A DNA stretch of 32,976 nucleotides, taken from contig JAZSRY010000066.1 of NCBI GenBank assembly GCA_045538735.1, positions 1-32,976 of the forward strand, in the 5' to 3' direction. Of this stretch, positions 7,505-15,805 are shown one piece after another. This stretch comes from SIG459 sp045538735 (lineage in GTDB: Bacteria > Bacillota > Clostridia > Oscillospirales > Oscillospiraceae). A program made the translations under genes and the position numbers. The notes beneath the pieces were generated by a model. That model was not told where the DNA came from and searched no databases. It saw only the letters and a program-made list of their open reading frames with translations. Position 1 is the stretch's first letter. Every line of letters starts with the position of its first letter.

Positions 7505-8440
7505 TTATAATCCGTAACGAAGCCTGATATAAATTTTCTTCAGTTTTCTTTTAAGGGTATCACTGGCAATGAACTTTGTAACTTTTCTCTTTTTAAGCTC
7601 TTCCTTAAACCAAGCTTTGTTTGCCTCGCCCATATTATAGTATCTGCTCAGCAAAGAATTGGCGGCATAGGACATATAGAGCATTGCGGCATATTCATTT
7701 TTTGCAGGGTACTTTTCAAGCTCCGAGAGCAGGAAATCATATCCCGTAAGCATATCTGCGGATAATTTTCTCACTCTTTCATCCGTCTGCACATTGGTAA
7801 TACTCCCCTGTCTGATGAGGTAATAGTAGGCACCGTGGCTGATGCAGCTGACCTTTTCCGCGCGGAGAATTACATTGGGGATAAGGGCAAAATCCTCATG
7901 ATAGATACCCTTCATGAAGGAATATCCCATTTTATTCCAATATTCGCGACTATAGACATAGCCCCATGCGCTTTCAAACATCTCTCTATGGTTTACAAGA
8001 GCGATCAGCGCATCCTCACCTGAAAGATTTCGTATCTCCGGCTTCGTGGTAACACGAAGGGTATTTCCCTCCTCGTCAACCGAAACAAAGCCAAATCCCA
8101 GAACATCCGGTTTATCCTTGTCGACGATCTCCTTCAGTTTTTCCAACATGTCTGCGGCAACATAGTCGTCGGAGTCAACAAACACCAGATAGTCTCCCTT
8201 GGCGCGCTCTGCGCCGTAGTTGCGGGCATCGGAAAGCCCGCCGTTTTCCTTGATATAGCCCTTTATTACATCGGGATATTTGGTGACATAGTCATCTATA
8301 ATGCTCTGACTACCATCGGGTGTGCCGTCATTGACAACGATAATTTCATAATCCTTGCAGCCTTGTGCGAGCAGGCTATCAATGCATTTTGCAAGATATT
8401 TTTCCACATTATAGACGGGGATTATAATGCTGAAGGTCAT
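7505..8440 (-). CDS. Glycosyltransferase family 2
   Basis: The 311-residue protein shares the GT-A layout of the GT2 gene at 5358: IPVYNVEKYL at the start, Asp38 in VVNDGT, and DSD at 89-91 in FVDSDDYV. A SWGY/H-E-D segment in the middle (YHEDFALIP) corresponds to the acceptor/catalytic-base region. The C terminus is basic. The start is set by AAAGGAGG eight bases upstream. It is the last gene of the leftward glycan operon. Similarity to the GT2 at 5358 suggests a related job on the same polymer, but the sequences are clearly different, so this is not a recent copy. Confidence 0.92.
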   Translation of the reverse strand: MTFSIIIPVYNVEKYLAKCIDSLLAQGCKDYEIIVVNDGTPDGSQSIIDDYVTKYPDVIKGYIKENGGLSDARNYGAERAKGDYLVFVDSDDYVAADMLEKLKEIVDKDKPDVLGFGFVSVDEEGNTLRVTTKPEIRNLSGEDALIALVNHREMFESAWGYVYSREYWNKMGYSFMKGIYHEDFALIPNVILRAEKVSCISHGAYYYLIRQGSITNVQTDERVRKLSADMLTGYDFLLSELEKYPAKNEYAAMLYMSYAANSLLSRYYNMGEANKAWFKEELKKRKVTKFIASDTLKRKLKKIYIRLRYGL

Positions 8441-8452
8441 GGCGCGCCTCCT

Positions 8453-9262
8453 TTATCCGAGTTTTTCTTTTATTTTTTTCGCGGCTGAAATCGGGTGGCG
8501 CAAATAATATACCGCTCTCAGCCATTTGTTGCGCCGGGCAAAATATTTTTCCGTTACTTCCTTGCCGTAGCGCTCAGTCATTTTCAGGCGCTTATCGTGA
8601 ATCCGCTTTTCTCTTTTTGTAAGCCATGTGGCGGCATAATGATGAATGGAGAAGGTTCGCTCATCCATCGTCAGCTCACCGCTGATGAAATCCATAGGAC
8701 AGAAATATATCTTGGGATATACTGTCATGGAAGATTCTTCATAATTGATTTTTTGTATTTCTTCCGAAGGGGCATAGCCTAACGCTCTAAGAGGCTGTGT
8801 ATTAATTTGAGGAGAAGGGGTAAGATTCAGCTTACCTTCCTCATCCACGAAGCTTATCTCATCATAGCAATCCCTGAGAAGCTTGATAATCGGGTTGCCC
8901 TTCTCAGCGCCGAAGCCAAGACCCAAAGCCACATTGGGAGAGCTTTCTTCGATGCCGCAGAAGGCTTCATTTTCCAAAAGCTCGTCAAAGGACTTTAATA
9001 TCTCAATATCCGTGTCCAGATAAATGCCGCCCTCGTTATATATGATATCCAAACGGGCATAGTCCGGCACAAAGCCCCACTTTTTTTGTTCATACGCCTG
9101 GCGTATATAGGTGTTTTTCGTTATATCATAGTTGCTTTCGTTCCAGAGCTTAATCTCGTAGTCAGGGCAGAATTTCTTCCATGTTTCAATATAGCCCTTA
9201 AATTCATCCGGGATTTCGGAGTTGCCAAACCAACAGTAGTGAATTATCTTTGGTATTGCCAT
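8453..9262 (-). CDS. GT32-type glycosyltransferase (DXD sugar-binding, capsular polysaccharide type)
   Basis: The 269-residue protein opens with IPKIIHYCWFG, the marker of OCH1/GT32-like transferases, and has the DXD block DYARLDIIYNEGGIYLDTDIE with DTD at 83-85. Bacterial relatives add mannose or galactose-type sugars to capsule or exopolysaccharide. The C-terminal third is basic and may hold the membrane surface. It is sandwiched with gaps of 6 and 12 bases between the flippase and a GT2 gene, so these three are surely co-transcribed. The exact sugar is unknown. Confidence 0.9.
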   Translation of the reverse strand: MAIPKIIHYCWFGNSEIPDEFKGYIETWKKFCPDYEIKLWNESNYDITKNTYIRQAYEQKKWGFVPDYARLDIIYNEGGIYLDTDIEILKSFDELLENEAFCGIEESSPNVALGLGFGAEKGNPIIKLLRDCYDEISFVDEEGKLNLTPSPQINTQPLRALGYAPSEEIQKINYEESSMTVYPKIYFCPMDFISGELTMDERTFSIHHYAATWLTKREKRIHDKRLKMTERYGKEVTEKYFARRNKWLRAVYYLRHPISAAKKIKEKLG

Positions 9263-9268
9263 ATCTGT

Positions 9269-10804
9269 TTATTCTCCTTTTTTACCGGCAAAGCGTTTGA
9301 TTATGCCGAAAAACTCGCGGCGCTCACTCTTGTTAAAAAGGGTAAGCATATTGGCGGCCAGACCGAAAACACCGATGACAAGGCATGCAGCCACCAGCTT
9401 CACCCAGCTGTTTATATCGAAAATGGCATTGAGTCCCACAGCGATTGCAATAAGGACGGCCACGGACAAAACATTGCGCAAAATCACTGGATAGAAGGTG
9501 CCGCGCTTGAAGTTCAGGCATTTGGCACCGTAAAGAGGCAGGAAGGTCAGAACTCTGACTGTGCTATAGAATGCGCCCACCGCGGCTATATAAATAATCT
9601 TATTGTCCTCACCCTGAATGAAATTCAGTCCGATGAAAACAGTTATAATGCTTGCGGCACTAAAACAGATGAGGGCAATCGAAGACACCTTTATCTTGTT
9701 GCAAACCGTAAAAATATTATAAAGGGGCTCAAGGGGCAGGGCAAAAACAAGGCAGAAGCAGGTTATCACCGTCAGAAGATGGAGAAGCGCTGAATCCTGT
9801 CCGGGTACCCAAAGCTCATAAAATTCCTGTCCAAAGCCAATCAATGCGGCAATTGGAATACTTGAAAACACTGCCAGAATCTTGATTGCGAAAAGCAGCT
9901 GGCGCTTCATCTCCGCAAAATTGTTCTCGGCATAGGCGATGGTCAGCTGGGGAGCGAAGATGGAGGATATGACAGCGAAAAGGGAAAGTATCAGATTGGA
10001 AACCGTTTTCGACAGATTCAGCACGCCCATGGCGATGCCGTTTACAAGAATATTTGTTATAAGCAGGTCCAGACCTGAGGAGAGAATTCCGCTCAGTTTG
10101 GAAACGCTGTTCCATATACCCGCAGCAACAAGCTCCTTAATGCATGCGAAATCGTAATATTTTCGTCCCACCTTCAGTTGAGGGAGCAACTGTTTCTTGT
10201 AGTGCATATGGCTGAGCAGGGAGTTTACTCCCATAAGCAAAGTCGCAATGCCTACATAGAAGGTATAGGGACGGAAAAAGCTGTAGCAGATTACCAAAAC
10301 CACGGCTCGTATGATGCTGCTGCGCATATTGGCAATTGCGGTTTTATCCAGTCTGTCGGTAACAAAGGTGGAAACGGAATATATAGAACCGAAGAGGGAG
10401 ATGACAAAGTTCAACGCGATAAATGTCCAGAGTAGCTTGATATCGGAAACAGAGCTTGCTCCGATATTGAGGAATTTATCAAGATATACGATAGCTACCG
10501 CGAAAATTGCGGAGAAAACTACGGAGAATATGATATTGGCGAAGACAACGGATGTAAAATATTTATTGGCATCTTCGTCATTATTCTGATGAATTTTAAT
10601 TGTTATAAATCTTCCCGCCATGGAGTTTATTGCCACGGTAAAAAGCTGGGCATACTCCACGAAGTTATTGGCAAGAGTCACGAAGCCATTTGCCTCAACG
10701 CCGATATTTTCGATGATATATGGCGTAAGGAAGAAACTTATGCAGAAATTGATGGCGAAAGCAGTTACCTGCGCTATGAGATTAATTACAGTTTGTTTCT
10801 TCAT
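9269..10804 (-). CDS. Oligosaccharide flippase (Wzx-like, MOP superfamily)
   Basis: The 511-residue protein is hydrophobic throughout with about 12-14 membrane helices. It begins TVINLIAQVTAFAINFCISF followed by LTPYIIENIGVEANGFVTLA, the usual opening of polysaccharide-biosynthesis flippases. It should move lipid-linked glycan repeat units across the cytoplasmic membrane. It is the first gene of the leftward glycan operon. The ribosome binding site AAAGGAGG is 13 bases from the ATG, longer than usual. No Wzy-type polymerase was recognised in the window, so chain building may depend on genes elsewhere or the product may be a short glycan. Confidence 0.92.
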   Translation of the reverse strand: MKKQTVINLIAQVTAFAINFCISFFLTPYIIENIGVEANGFVTLANNFVEYAQLFTVAINSMAGRFITIKIHQNNDEDANKYFTSVVFANIIFSVVFSAIFAVAIVYLDKFLNIGASSVSDIKLLWTFIALNFVISLFGSIYSVSTFVTDRLDKTAIANMRSSIIRAVVLVICYSFFRPYTFYVGIATLLMGVNSLLSHMHYKKQLLPQLKVGRKYYDFACIKELVAAGIWNSVSKLSGILSSGLDLLITNILVNGIAMGVLNLSKTVSNLILSLFAVISSIFAPQLTIAYAENNFAEMKRQLLFAIKILAVFSSIPIAALIGFGQEFYELWVPGQDSALLHLLTVITCFCLVFALPLEPLYNIFTVCNKIKVSSIALICFSAASIITVFIGLNFIQGEDNKIIYIAAVGAFYSTVRVLTFLPLYGAKCLNFKRGTFYPVILRNVLSVAVLIAIAVGLNAIFDINSWVKLVAACLVIGVFGLAANMLTLFNKSERREFFGIIKRFAGKKGE

Positions 10805-10847
10805 AATGCAGAAAATGCCTCCTTTCCATCAAAATACAGATATAGTT

Positions 10848-10876
10848 ATTATATTCCATACGGCCATTCAAGTCAA
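10848..10876 (-). promoter_or_regulatory. SigA-type promoter of the leftward glycan operon
   Basis: On the minus strand TTGACT (10876-10871) and TATAAT (10853-10848) are 17 bases apart, a near-consensus pair. It lies 44 bases before the flippase start and just after the terminator of the upstream ArsC/Spx-like gene. Confidence 0.82.
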
Positions 10877-10884
10877 CAAAAGGA

Positions 10885-10916
10885 AAAGCGAAGCTCGCAG
10901 ACTCGAGCTTCGCTTT
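10885..10916 (-). terminator. Intrinsic terminator after ArsC/Spx-like gene
   Basis: A 13-bp perfect stem (AAAGCGAAGCTCG and complement) closes a 6-base loop four bases after the stop of the minus-strand gene at 10921. The minus-strand transcript then runs into TTTTCCTTTT, an interrupted U-tract. Confidence 0.85.
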
Positions 10917-10920
10917 GTAT

Positions 10921-11253
10921 TTATTCCCAAGTTTTCCAGACTTCGGGCCTATAGCCCACTGTGGCCTGCTTTCCGTTGCGTACAACGGGAGTTTTTATGA
11001 GGAAGGGCTCTTCATAGAGCTTTTCCAGCTTTGCCTCATTGGAGGCAAGATAGGCAATGAGAGGATAATCCTGATCCTCCTTATCGATAAGTTCCTCAAG
11101 ACCTACGGCATTTTTAACGCTCTCCAGCTCTCTGCGGCTCATGCCGTAGCGGATTATATCCACAAACTGATACTTGATGCGGCGCTCCTTGAAATAGCGC
11201 TCTGCCTTTTTTGTGTCGAAGCACTTGTTCTTTCCGTAGATTTGTATGTTCAT
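10921..11253 (-). CDS. ArsC/Spx-like thioredoxin-fold protein
   Basis: The 110-residue protein matches the ArsC/Spx/YffB family in length and layout: MNIQIYGKNKCFDTKKAERYF at the start with a single Cys at 11, and a late LIKTPVVRNGK block with the cis-Pro region, ending GYRPEVWKTWE. It lacks the CxxC of redox-sensing Spx, so it is nearer the YffB-type group of unknown role than a proven arsenate reductase. Its ATG overlaps the dipeptidase stop by four bases (ATGA), which implies translational coupling. It ends the RNase J-dipeptidase operon, followed by a terminator. Confidence 0.83.
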   Translation of the reverse strand: MNIQIYGKNKCFDTKKAERYFKERRIKYQFVDIIRYGMSRRELESVKNAVGLEELIDKEDQDYPLIAYLASNEAKLEKLYEEPFLIKTPVVRNGKQATVGYRPEVWKTWE

Positions 11254-12167
11254 ATTGCTTTCTCCATAAAGCTTCTCAGATTACGATAGAATATGTTGCG
11301 GACAAGTTCCTCGCTCCAGTTGCGGCGGAGCATAGCCTCATAGAGCTTCGCCACATCCTGAACACCCTTCATTCCCTTGGGCATTTCGGGAATTCCGTCA
11401 AGGTCACCACCCAGGCAAAGGGTCTTTTCTCCGCCCAGGGAAAGGAAATGCTCTGCGTGGGCAAGCACGGCATCGATGTCTCTGCCGTGACCCAGGATAT
11501 CTAAGTACATATTAAGACCGGCAACACCGCCTGTTTTCACAAGGGCCTTGAACTGCTCATCGGTCAGATTGCGGATATGGTCGCAGACGGTTTTGGAGTT
11601 GCTGTGGCCTGCCAAAACGGGCTTTGTTGCTATCTCCTGAACATCCCAGAAAGCCTTTTCGGAGATATGGGACATATCCAAAGCAACGCCCATCTTCTGA
11701 GCGGCAAGCACAAACTCGCGGCCCTTTTCAGTAAGTCCGCCGCCGTCAACGCAGGTGCCGGAAAGAATATTGGGGTGATTCCATGTGAGGTGGACTATTC
11801 TAAGTCCCTTTTCATAGGTTTTGCGGAGATTTTCTATACTGCAGCCAAGCTTTTCTGCGCCTTCCACAGATATAAGCACTCCGACTTTTCCCTTCATTTC
11901 AGCCTCATCAAGGTCTGCGGCGCTGAGGCAAAGCATAGCCTTGTCGCCATGGAGGCGAAGCTGTCGGATAAGTTCATCCATAACCCATTCGGTTTTCTCC
12001 ACCATTCCCTCTCTGTGGGGCGCACAGATGGAAAAGACCTGAGCTGCGGGGGCATAGGCGCTGAGGCGCTCTATATCAATATGAAATTTGTTTCTGTAAA
12101 TGGATTTTCCGTGTTCGTATACGGGCAGTGCGGTGTCGCAATGAGCGTCAAAATAGGGTATTTTCAT
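11250..12167 (-). CDS. Membrane-dipeptidase-type metallopeptidase (family M19)
   Basis: The 305-residue TIM-barrel protein carries the binuclear zinc motifs of renal-dipeptidase homologues: HxD (His9, Asp11) in FDAHCDT, the bridging Glu in SVEGAEKLG, His in DMSHISEKAFWDV, His in AGHSNSK, and the final Asp in LGGDLDGIP. The family hydrolyses dipeptides, including D-amino-acid ones. No signal peptide is visible, so a cytoplasmic location is likely. It lies 35 bases after RNase J and overlaps the ArsC/Spx-like gene by four bases. Confidence 0.92.
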   Translation of the reverse strand: MKIPYFDAHCDTALPVYEHGKSIYRNKFHIDIERLSAYAPAAQVFSICAPHREGMVEKTEWVMDELIRQLRLHGDKAMLCLSAADLDEAEMKGKVGVLISVEGAEKLGCSIENLRKTYEKGLRIVHLTWNHPNILSGTCVDGGGLTEKGREFVLAAQKMGVALDMSHISEKAFWDVQEIATKPVLAGHSNSKTVCDHIRNLTDEQFKALVKTGGVAGLNMYLDILGHGRDIDAVLAHAEHFLSLGGEKTLCLGGDLDGIPEMPKGMKGVQDVAKLYEAMLRRNWSEELVRNIFYRNLRSFMEKAI

Positions 12168-12202
12168 TTTTCTTTCTATATTTCTCTTTCTTTTTATACT
12201 TC

Positions 12203-13861
12203 TTATACTTCGATTATTACAGGCAATATCATGGGGCTGCGGCGGGTGTTTTTATAGAGATAGCCGCTGAGGTTGCCCTTAACCTTGCCTTTAATTCCCG
12301 CCCAGTCGGTTATATGCTGACTCTCGCAGGCATAAATGCTCTCCATTACCACGCGGTTGAGTTCCTCCATAAGCTGGTCGGACTCTTTCACGTACACAAA
12401 ACCTCTGGTAATTATCTCAGGAGTGCTGATTATGCTGCCGTCCTCGCTTGACATGGTCATGATAACAACTATCATACCCTCGTCTGCAAGAAGCTTGCGG
12501 TCGCGGAGGACAACGCTACCAACATCGCCCACGCCAGTGCCGTCAACAAACACTTTTCCCGAGGGCACGCTGCCGTTTTCGCGGATGGTTTTCTGGCTCA
12601 GCTCTATAACATGTCCGATGCCGCTTACAAGCACATTCTTGGGTGCAATGCCCATAGTCTTTGCAAGCTCTGCATGCTTGCAGAGCATTCTTGTCTCGCC
12701 ATGGAGGGGGATGAAATATTTGGGCTTGGTGAGGGCCATCATCATCTTCAGCTCTTCCTGGCAGGCGTGGCCGGAAACATGGAGATTATCGCCGCGGTTA
12801 TAAATGACCTCGGCACCCTTGCGGAACAGCTCATCGATAACGCGGCTGACGGTTATCTCATTTCCGGGAATTGCGGAGGCAGAGATTATAACTCTATCGC
12901 CCGCATCTATCTCAACCTGCTTATGACCAGAGAAAGCCATACGGTAAAGGGCGCTCATTTCCTCGCCCTGACTGCCCGTGGTAATGATAACGGTCTTATT
13001 CTTGGGCACAGACTTTATCTTGTCCATGCTTACAAGAACGCCCTCCGGAACTTTCATATAGCCAAGTTCCATGGAGACCTTCATTATATTCTCCATGCTG
13101 CGTCCCGTAATGCCGACTTTTCTCTTGTATTTGGCTGCAGAATTGATTATCTGCTGAATTCTGTGGACATTGGAGGCAAAGGTTGTGACAATAATGCGCT
13201 TATCGCAGTCCTTGAAAAGCTCGTCAAAGCGGGCACCCACCTTGCTTTCGGACTCGCTGTGTCCCGGCTTTTCAACGTTGGTGGAATCGGCAAGAAGGGC
13301 AAGGACTCCCTCATTACCCAGCTGACCCAGACGGGCAATATCCGCCATTCCGCCTGAAATGGGCGTAACATCTATCTTGAAGTCGCCGGTGTGAATCACG
13401 GTGCCCACGGGGGTATGAATGGCGAAGGAAACAGCATCGGCAATGGAATGGTTGATATGGACAAACTCCACGCCAAAACAGCCCGCCTTTACGGTTTCTC
13501 CCCTCTCAACGGTCACCATTTTCACCTTATTGGCCAGCTTATGCTCCTCCAGCTTGATATTGATAAGAGCGCTTGTAAGCTTTGTTGCATATATGGTGGT
13601 GTTGATTTCTCTGAGAATATAGGGTATTGCACCTATATGGTCCTCGTGGCCGTGGGTTATGAACATACCGCGGATGCGCTTTTCGTTTTCCTTGAGATAA
13701 GTTATATCGGGAATGACAGAGTCAATTCCGTACATATCCTCATCGGGAAAGCCAATGCCGCAATCCACGATAATAATATCCTTGCCGAATTCGTAAACGG
13801 TTAGGTTTTTGCCTATTTCACCCAATCCGCCAAGGGGTATGATTTTCAGTTTGATTGCCAT
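12203..13861 (-). CDS. rnj: Ribonuclease J
   Basis: RNase J is a metallo-beta-lactamase-fold ribonuclease (5'-3' exo and endo) central to mRNA decay and rRNA processing in Firmicutes. With the ATG at 13861 the protein has 552 residues, the family norm. The HGHEDH motif is at 70-75, and the beta-CASP region follows with LLADSTNVEKPG, GSQGE, and HVSGHACQEEL. The start was chosen because AAGGAGA lies close upstream and homologues begin MKLKI-like just here. An in-frame ATG at 14005 would add 48 residues of low-complexity, non-family sequence. It cannot be told whether it is J1 or J2. It heads an operon with the dipeptidase and ArsC-like genes. Confidence 0.95.
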   Translation of the reverse strand: MAIKLKIIPLGGLGEIGKNLTVYEFGKDIIIVDCGIGFPDEDMYGIDSVIPDITYLKENEKRIRGMFITHGHEDHIGAIPYILREINTTIYATKLTSALINIKLEEHKLANKVKMVTVERGETVKAGCFGVEFVHINHSIADAVSFAIHTPVGTVIHTGDFKIDVTPISGGMADIARLGQLGNEGVLALLADSTNVEKPGHSESESKVGARFDELFKDCDKRIIVTTFASNVHRIQQIINSAAKYKRKVGITGRSMENIMKVSMELGYMKVPEGVLVSMDKIKSVPKNKTVIITTGSQGEEMSALYRMAFSGHKQVEIDAGDRVIISASAIPGNEITVSRVIDELFRKGAEVIYNRGDNLHVSGHACQEELKMMMALTKPKYFIPLHGETRMLCKHAELAKTMGIAPKNVLVSGIGHVIELSQKTIRENGSVPSGKVFVDGTGVGDVGSVVLRDRKLLADEGMIVVIMTMSSEDGSIISTPEIITRGFVYVKESDQLMEELNRVVMESIYACESQHITDWAGIKGKVKGNLSGYLYKNTRRSPMILPVIIEV

Positions 13862-14105
13862 TAAATTTCTCCTTAATGCAAAAATATGTAGATTTTCAGG
13901 CATAGCAATCATGCGGCCGGATTCCCCTCCTGCCGCTGATTTTTCTTCGAATTTTTCCGTGGCTTTATCCTGCAGCCCTGCACCCGCCGCAGTCTTATTT
14001 CCCACTTTCTCCGAAAACCATGTCCGATTTAATTTATATATTTCAAGTGCCGAGAAGCACTAAATTCACCCATTGCAGGAATATTATTCCCGTATATATA
14101 AAGAT
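13862..14105 (-). other. Leader region upstream of RNase J, no gene seen
   Basis: These 244 bases hold no convincing gene. The frame upstream of RNase J stays open to 14005 but lacks a ribosome binding site at its first ATG. I saw a short hairpin (AAGTGC/GCACT-type near 14046-14061) and an AT-rich stretch that probably contains the promoter, but no well-spaced -35/-10 pair. RNase J mRNAs in some Firmicutes carry long leaders, so a regulatory leader is possible. Confidence 0.4.
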
Positions 14106-14150
14106 AATACCACAGATTTGTATGCTTTGTCAAATCTGTGGTATTTTTTT
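14106..14150 (-). terminator. Intrinsic terminator after recR
   Basis: A 14-bp perfect stem (AATACCACAGATTT and complement) with a 12-base loop stands 9 bases after the recR stop. The minus-strand side ends ATTATCTTTATA. The plus-strand side has seven T in a row, so the structure would also stop transcription coming from the other side. Confidence 0.85.
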
Positions 14151-14158
14151 ATGCAATA

Positions 14159-14758
14159 TTACATCTCCCGACGGCCTTCGAGGGCTCGAAGCAGTGTTGC
14201 GTCATCGGTAAACTCAAGATTGGAGCCGACGGGAATTCCGTAGGCAAGGCGGGTTATACGCACATCAAAGGGCTTGAGAAGTCTTGAAATATACATAGCG
14301 GTGGTATCGCCCTCTGTGTCGGGATTGGTGGCCATAATGACCTCCCCAACTCCCCCGTCCGCAACGCGCTTTACAAGGGAGGCAATGCGTATGTCATCAG
14401 GACCTACGTGATTCATGGGAGAGAGTACTCCGTGGAGCACATGGTAGCTGCCATTGTATTCGCGGCTGCGCTCGATGCTCATAACATCCTTTGGCTCGGC
14501 AACAACGCATATGACGGAGCGGTCTCTGCGCTCATTTTTGCACACGGGACAAAGCTCGCTGTCGGTAAGATTCTGGCATACGGGACAGGTATGAACATTT
14601 TCCCTCGCCTCGGTGATTGCGGCAGCAAAGGCTTCCGCCTCACCTTCGGGCAAACTCAGCATATGGAACGCAAGGCGCTGGGCGCTCTTTTTTCCCACTC
14701 CGGGGAGGGAGGCAAAAGCATCTATCAGCGCTTCAAAACTTGGGGGCAAAAGACTCAT
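14159..14758 (-). CDS. recR: Recombination mediator protein RecR
   Basis: The 199-residue protein has the full RecR layout. A helix-hairpin-helix LPGVGKKSAQRLAFH is near residue 20, a four-Cys zinc finger follows (Cys58, 61, 70, 73), then a TOPRIM domain (VVAEPKDVMSIE, ATNPDTEGDTTA) and the C-terminal LAYGIPVGSNLEFTDDATL block. RecR works with RecO/RecF to load RecA on gaps. In many Firmicutes recR follows dnaX and yaaK. Here it instead follows rpe by 11 bases, an unusual partner, and probably shares its transcript. Confidence 0.97.
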   Translation of the reverse strand: MSLLPPSFEALIDAFASLPGVGKKSAQRLAFHMLSLPEGEAEAFAAAITEARENVHTCPVCQNLTDSELCPVCKNERRDRSVICVVAEPKDVMSIERSREYNGSYHVLHGVLSPMNHVGPDDIRIASLVKRVADGGVGEVIMATNPDTEGDTTAMYISRLLKPFDVRITRLAYGIPVGSNLEFTDDATLLRALEGRREM

Positions 14759-14769
14759 AGCTTATCTCC

Positions 14770-15423
14770 TCAGGAATTTCTTATAGCTTCGATTGCAGCA
14801 GCGCGGTCTTCCTTACCGAAAACGGCAGAGCCTGCTACAAGCACATTGGCTCCCGCCTTTTTGACAAGAGGAGCAGTTGCGGGATCAACGCCGCCGTCAA
14901 CCTCAAGCTCGCATTCCGGATTGACCTGATTGAGCATCTCTCGGATAAGCTCAATCTTCGGAAGCTGGTCATGCATAAACTTCTGACCGCCAAAGCCGGG
15001 CTCAACGGTCATAACAAGGACAAGATCGATGAGGTCTATATAGGGCAGAAGTGCGGTTGCGGGGGTTCTGGGCTTAAGGGAGAGACCAACCTTTTTGCCG
15101 CATTCAAGAACAGTCTTAATGGCCTCCAGAATATACTGGGGCTGGGTTGCCTCCACATGGAAGACAACAAGATCAGCGCCCGCTTTGCAGAACTCTTCCA
15201 CATAGCGCTCGGGGCGGTCTATCATAAGGTGCACATCCAGAAAGGCATTGGTGCATTTTCTTAGAGACTTTACCACGGGAATGCCGATGGATATGTTGGG
15301 AACAAACATTCCGTCCATAACATCAACATGGAGCCAGTCTGCGCCACCTGCAAGGACATCTTCTATCTCGGTCTGAAGATTTACGAAGTCTGCGGATAGA
15401 ATAGATGGAGCTATTTTGATCAT
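14770..15423 (-). CDS. rpe: Ribulose-phosphate 3-epimerase
   Basis: Rpe interconverts D-ribulose 5-phosphate and D-xylulose 5-phosphate in the pentose phosphate pathway. The ATG at 15423 gives 217 residues beginning MIKIAPSILSADF, exactly the family start, with GGGAGGA eight bases upstream; a longer frame to 15498 runs into the upstream repeat and is rejected. Metal-site and catalytic residues are seen: His32 and Asp34 in LHVDVMDG, His65 in FLDVHLM, MTVEPGFGGQKF, and Asp in LEVDGG. The ribosome binding site directly abuts one arm of a large inverted repeat. recR follows 11 bases downstream. Confidence 0.96.
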   Translation of the reverse strand: MIKIAPSILSADFVNLQTEIEDVLAGGADWLHVDVMDGMFVPNISIGIPVVKSLRKCTNAFLDVHLMIDRPERYVEEFCKAGADLVVFHVEATQPQYILEAIKTVLECGKKVGLSLKPRTPATALLPYIDLIDLVLVMTVEPGFGGQKFMHDQLPKIELIREMLNQVNPECELEVDGGVDPATAPLVKKAGANVLVAGSAVFGKEDRAAAIEAIRNS

Positions 15424-15437
15424 TTTATTATCCTCCC

Positions 15438-15712
15438 TTAGCCTGAGCGATACAATCCAAACCCGCACCACGAGGCGGATTTTAGCGCCAGACTTCATTT
15501 TATTTTTCGGTGGGCGTCAGCCCACCGCCATCATTCAATTTTGCCTGACACAAAAATCCCCACCCGTGGTGTCGGAGATTTCTGTGCGAATATTCTAAGG
15601 CAGTGCAAGACTTCGTCCTGCAGACGGGCTATCGCCCTTCAAAGGGCGAAGGCGAGGCAATGCCAACGCATATTCGTTCAGAAACGGGTTTGGATTATAT
15701 CACTCAGGCTAA
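15438..15712 (-). repeat. Hairpin-rich element with 28-base inverted ends, upstream of rpe (MITE-like or structured RNA)
   Basis: Two 28-base arms (15438-15465 and 15685-15712) are inverted copies with two differences and enclose about 220 bases. Inside lie several further hairpins: GGTGGGC/GCCCACC near 15510-15530, CACA...ATC/GAT...TGTG (about 15548-15588), a GCAAGAC/GTCCTGC hairpin near 15604-15620, and TCGCCCTT/AAGGGCGA near 15630-15650. An outer pairing joins CGAATAT with its complement on both sides. In the minus-strand RNA every arm difference I checked becomes a G-U pair, which supports a folded transcript. TA dinucleotides flank GCCTGAG/CTCAGGC, as for an IS630/Tc1-type insertion. I see no protein-coding gene. 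With the stem-loop at 15766 it fills the 382-base gap between rpe and the MATE gene. Confidence 0.7.
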
Positions 15713-15722
15713 ATCTTGTGCA
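15694..15722 (-). promoter_or_regulatory. Possible rpe-recR promoter inside the repeat arm
   Basis: On the minus strand an extended -10 (TGATATAAT, the TATAAT at 15699-15694) is 17 bases from a weak -35 TGCACA (15722-15717). It lies within the outer arm of the inverted repeat. It is the only reasonable promoter I see between the MATE gene and rpe. If it is used, the transcript would begin inside the arm and lack its outer part. Confidence 0.45.
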
Positions 15723-15765
15723 TAGAATTAATTAGCTGAGCTGCGCGCACAGCCGCTTTTATATA

Positions 15766-15792
15766 GGGGCTGTCCTTTTCCGGGGCAGCCCC
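15766..15792 (-). terminator. Possible terminator stem-loop after the MATE gene
   Basis: GGGGCTG and CAGCCCC form a 7-bp GC-rich stem 14 bases after the MATE stop codon. No U-tract follows on the minus strand (CTATATAAAAGC), so termination is probably leaky or factor-dependent. Confidence 0.4.
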
Positions 15793-15805
15793 CTTGGATA
15801 CGGTT

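Noticed and set aside
13862..14005. N-terminal extension of RNase J to ATG 14005
   Set aside because: The extra 48 residues do not look like RNase J, the ATG lacks a ribosome binding site, and the ATG at 13861 has AAGGAGA and the family start.
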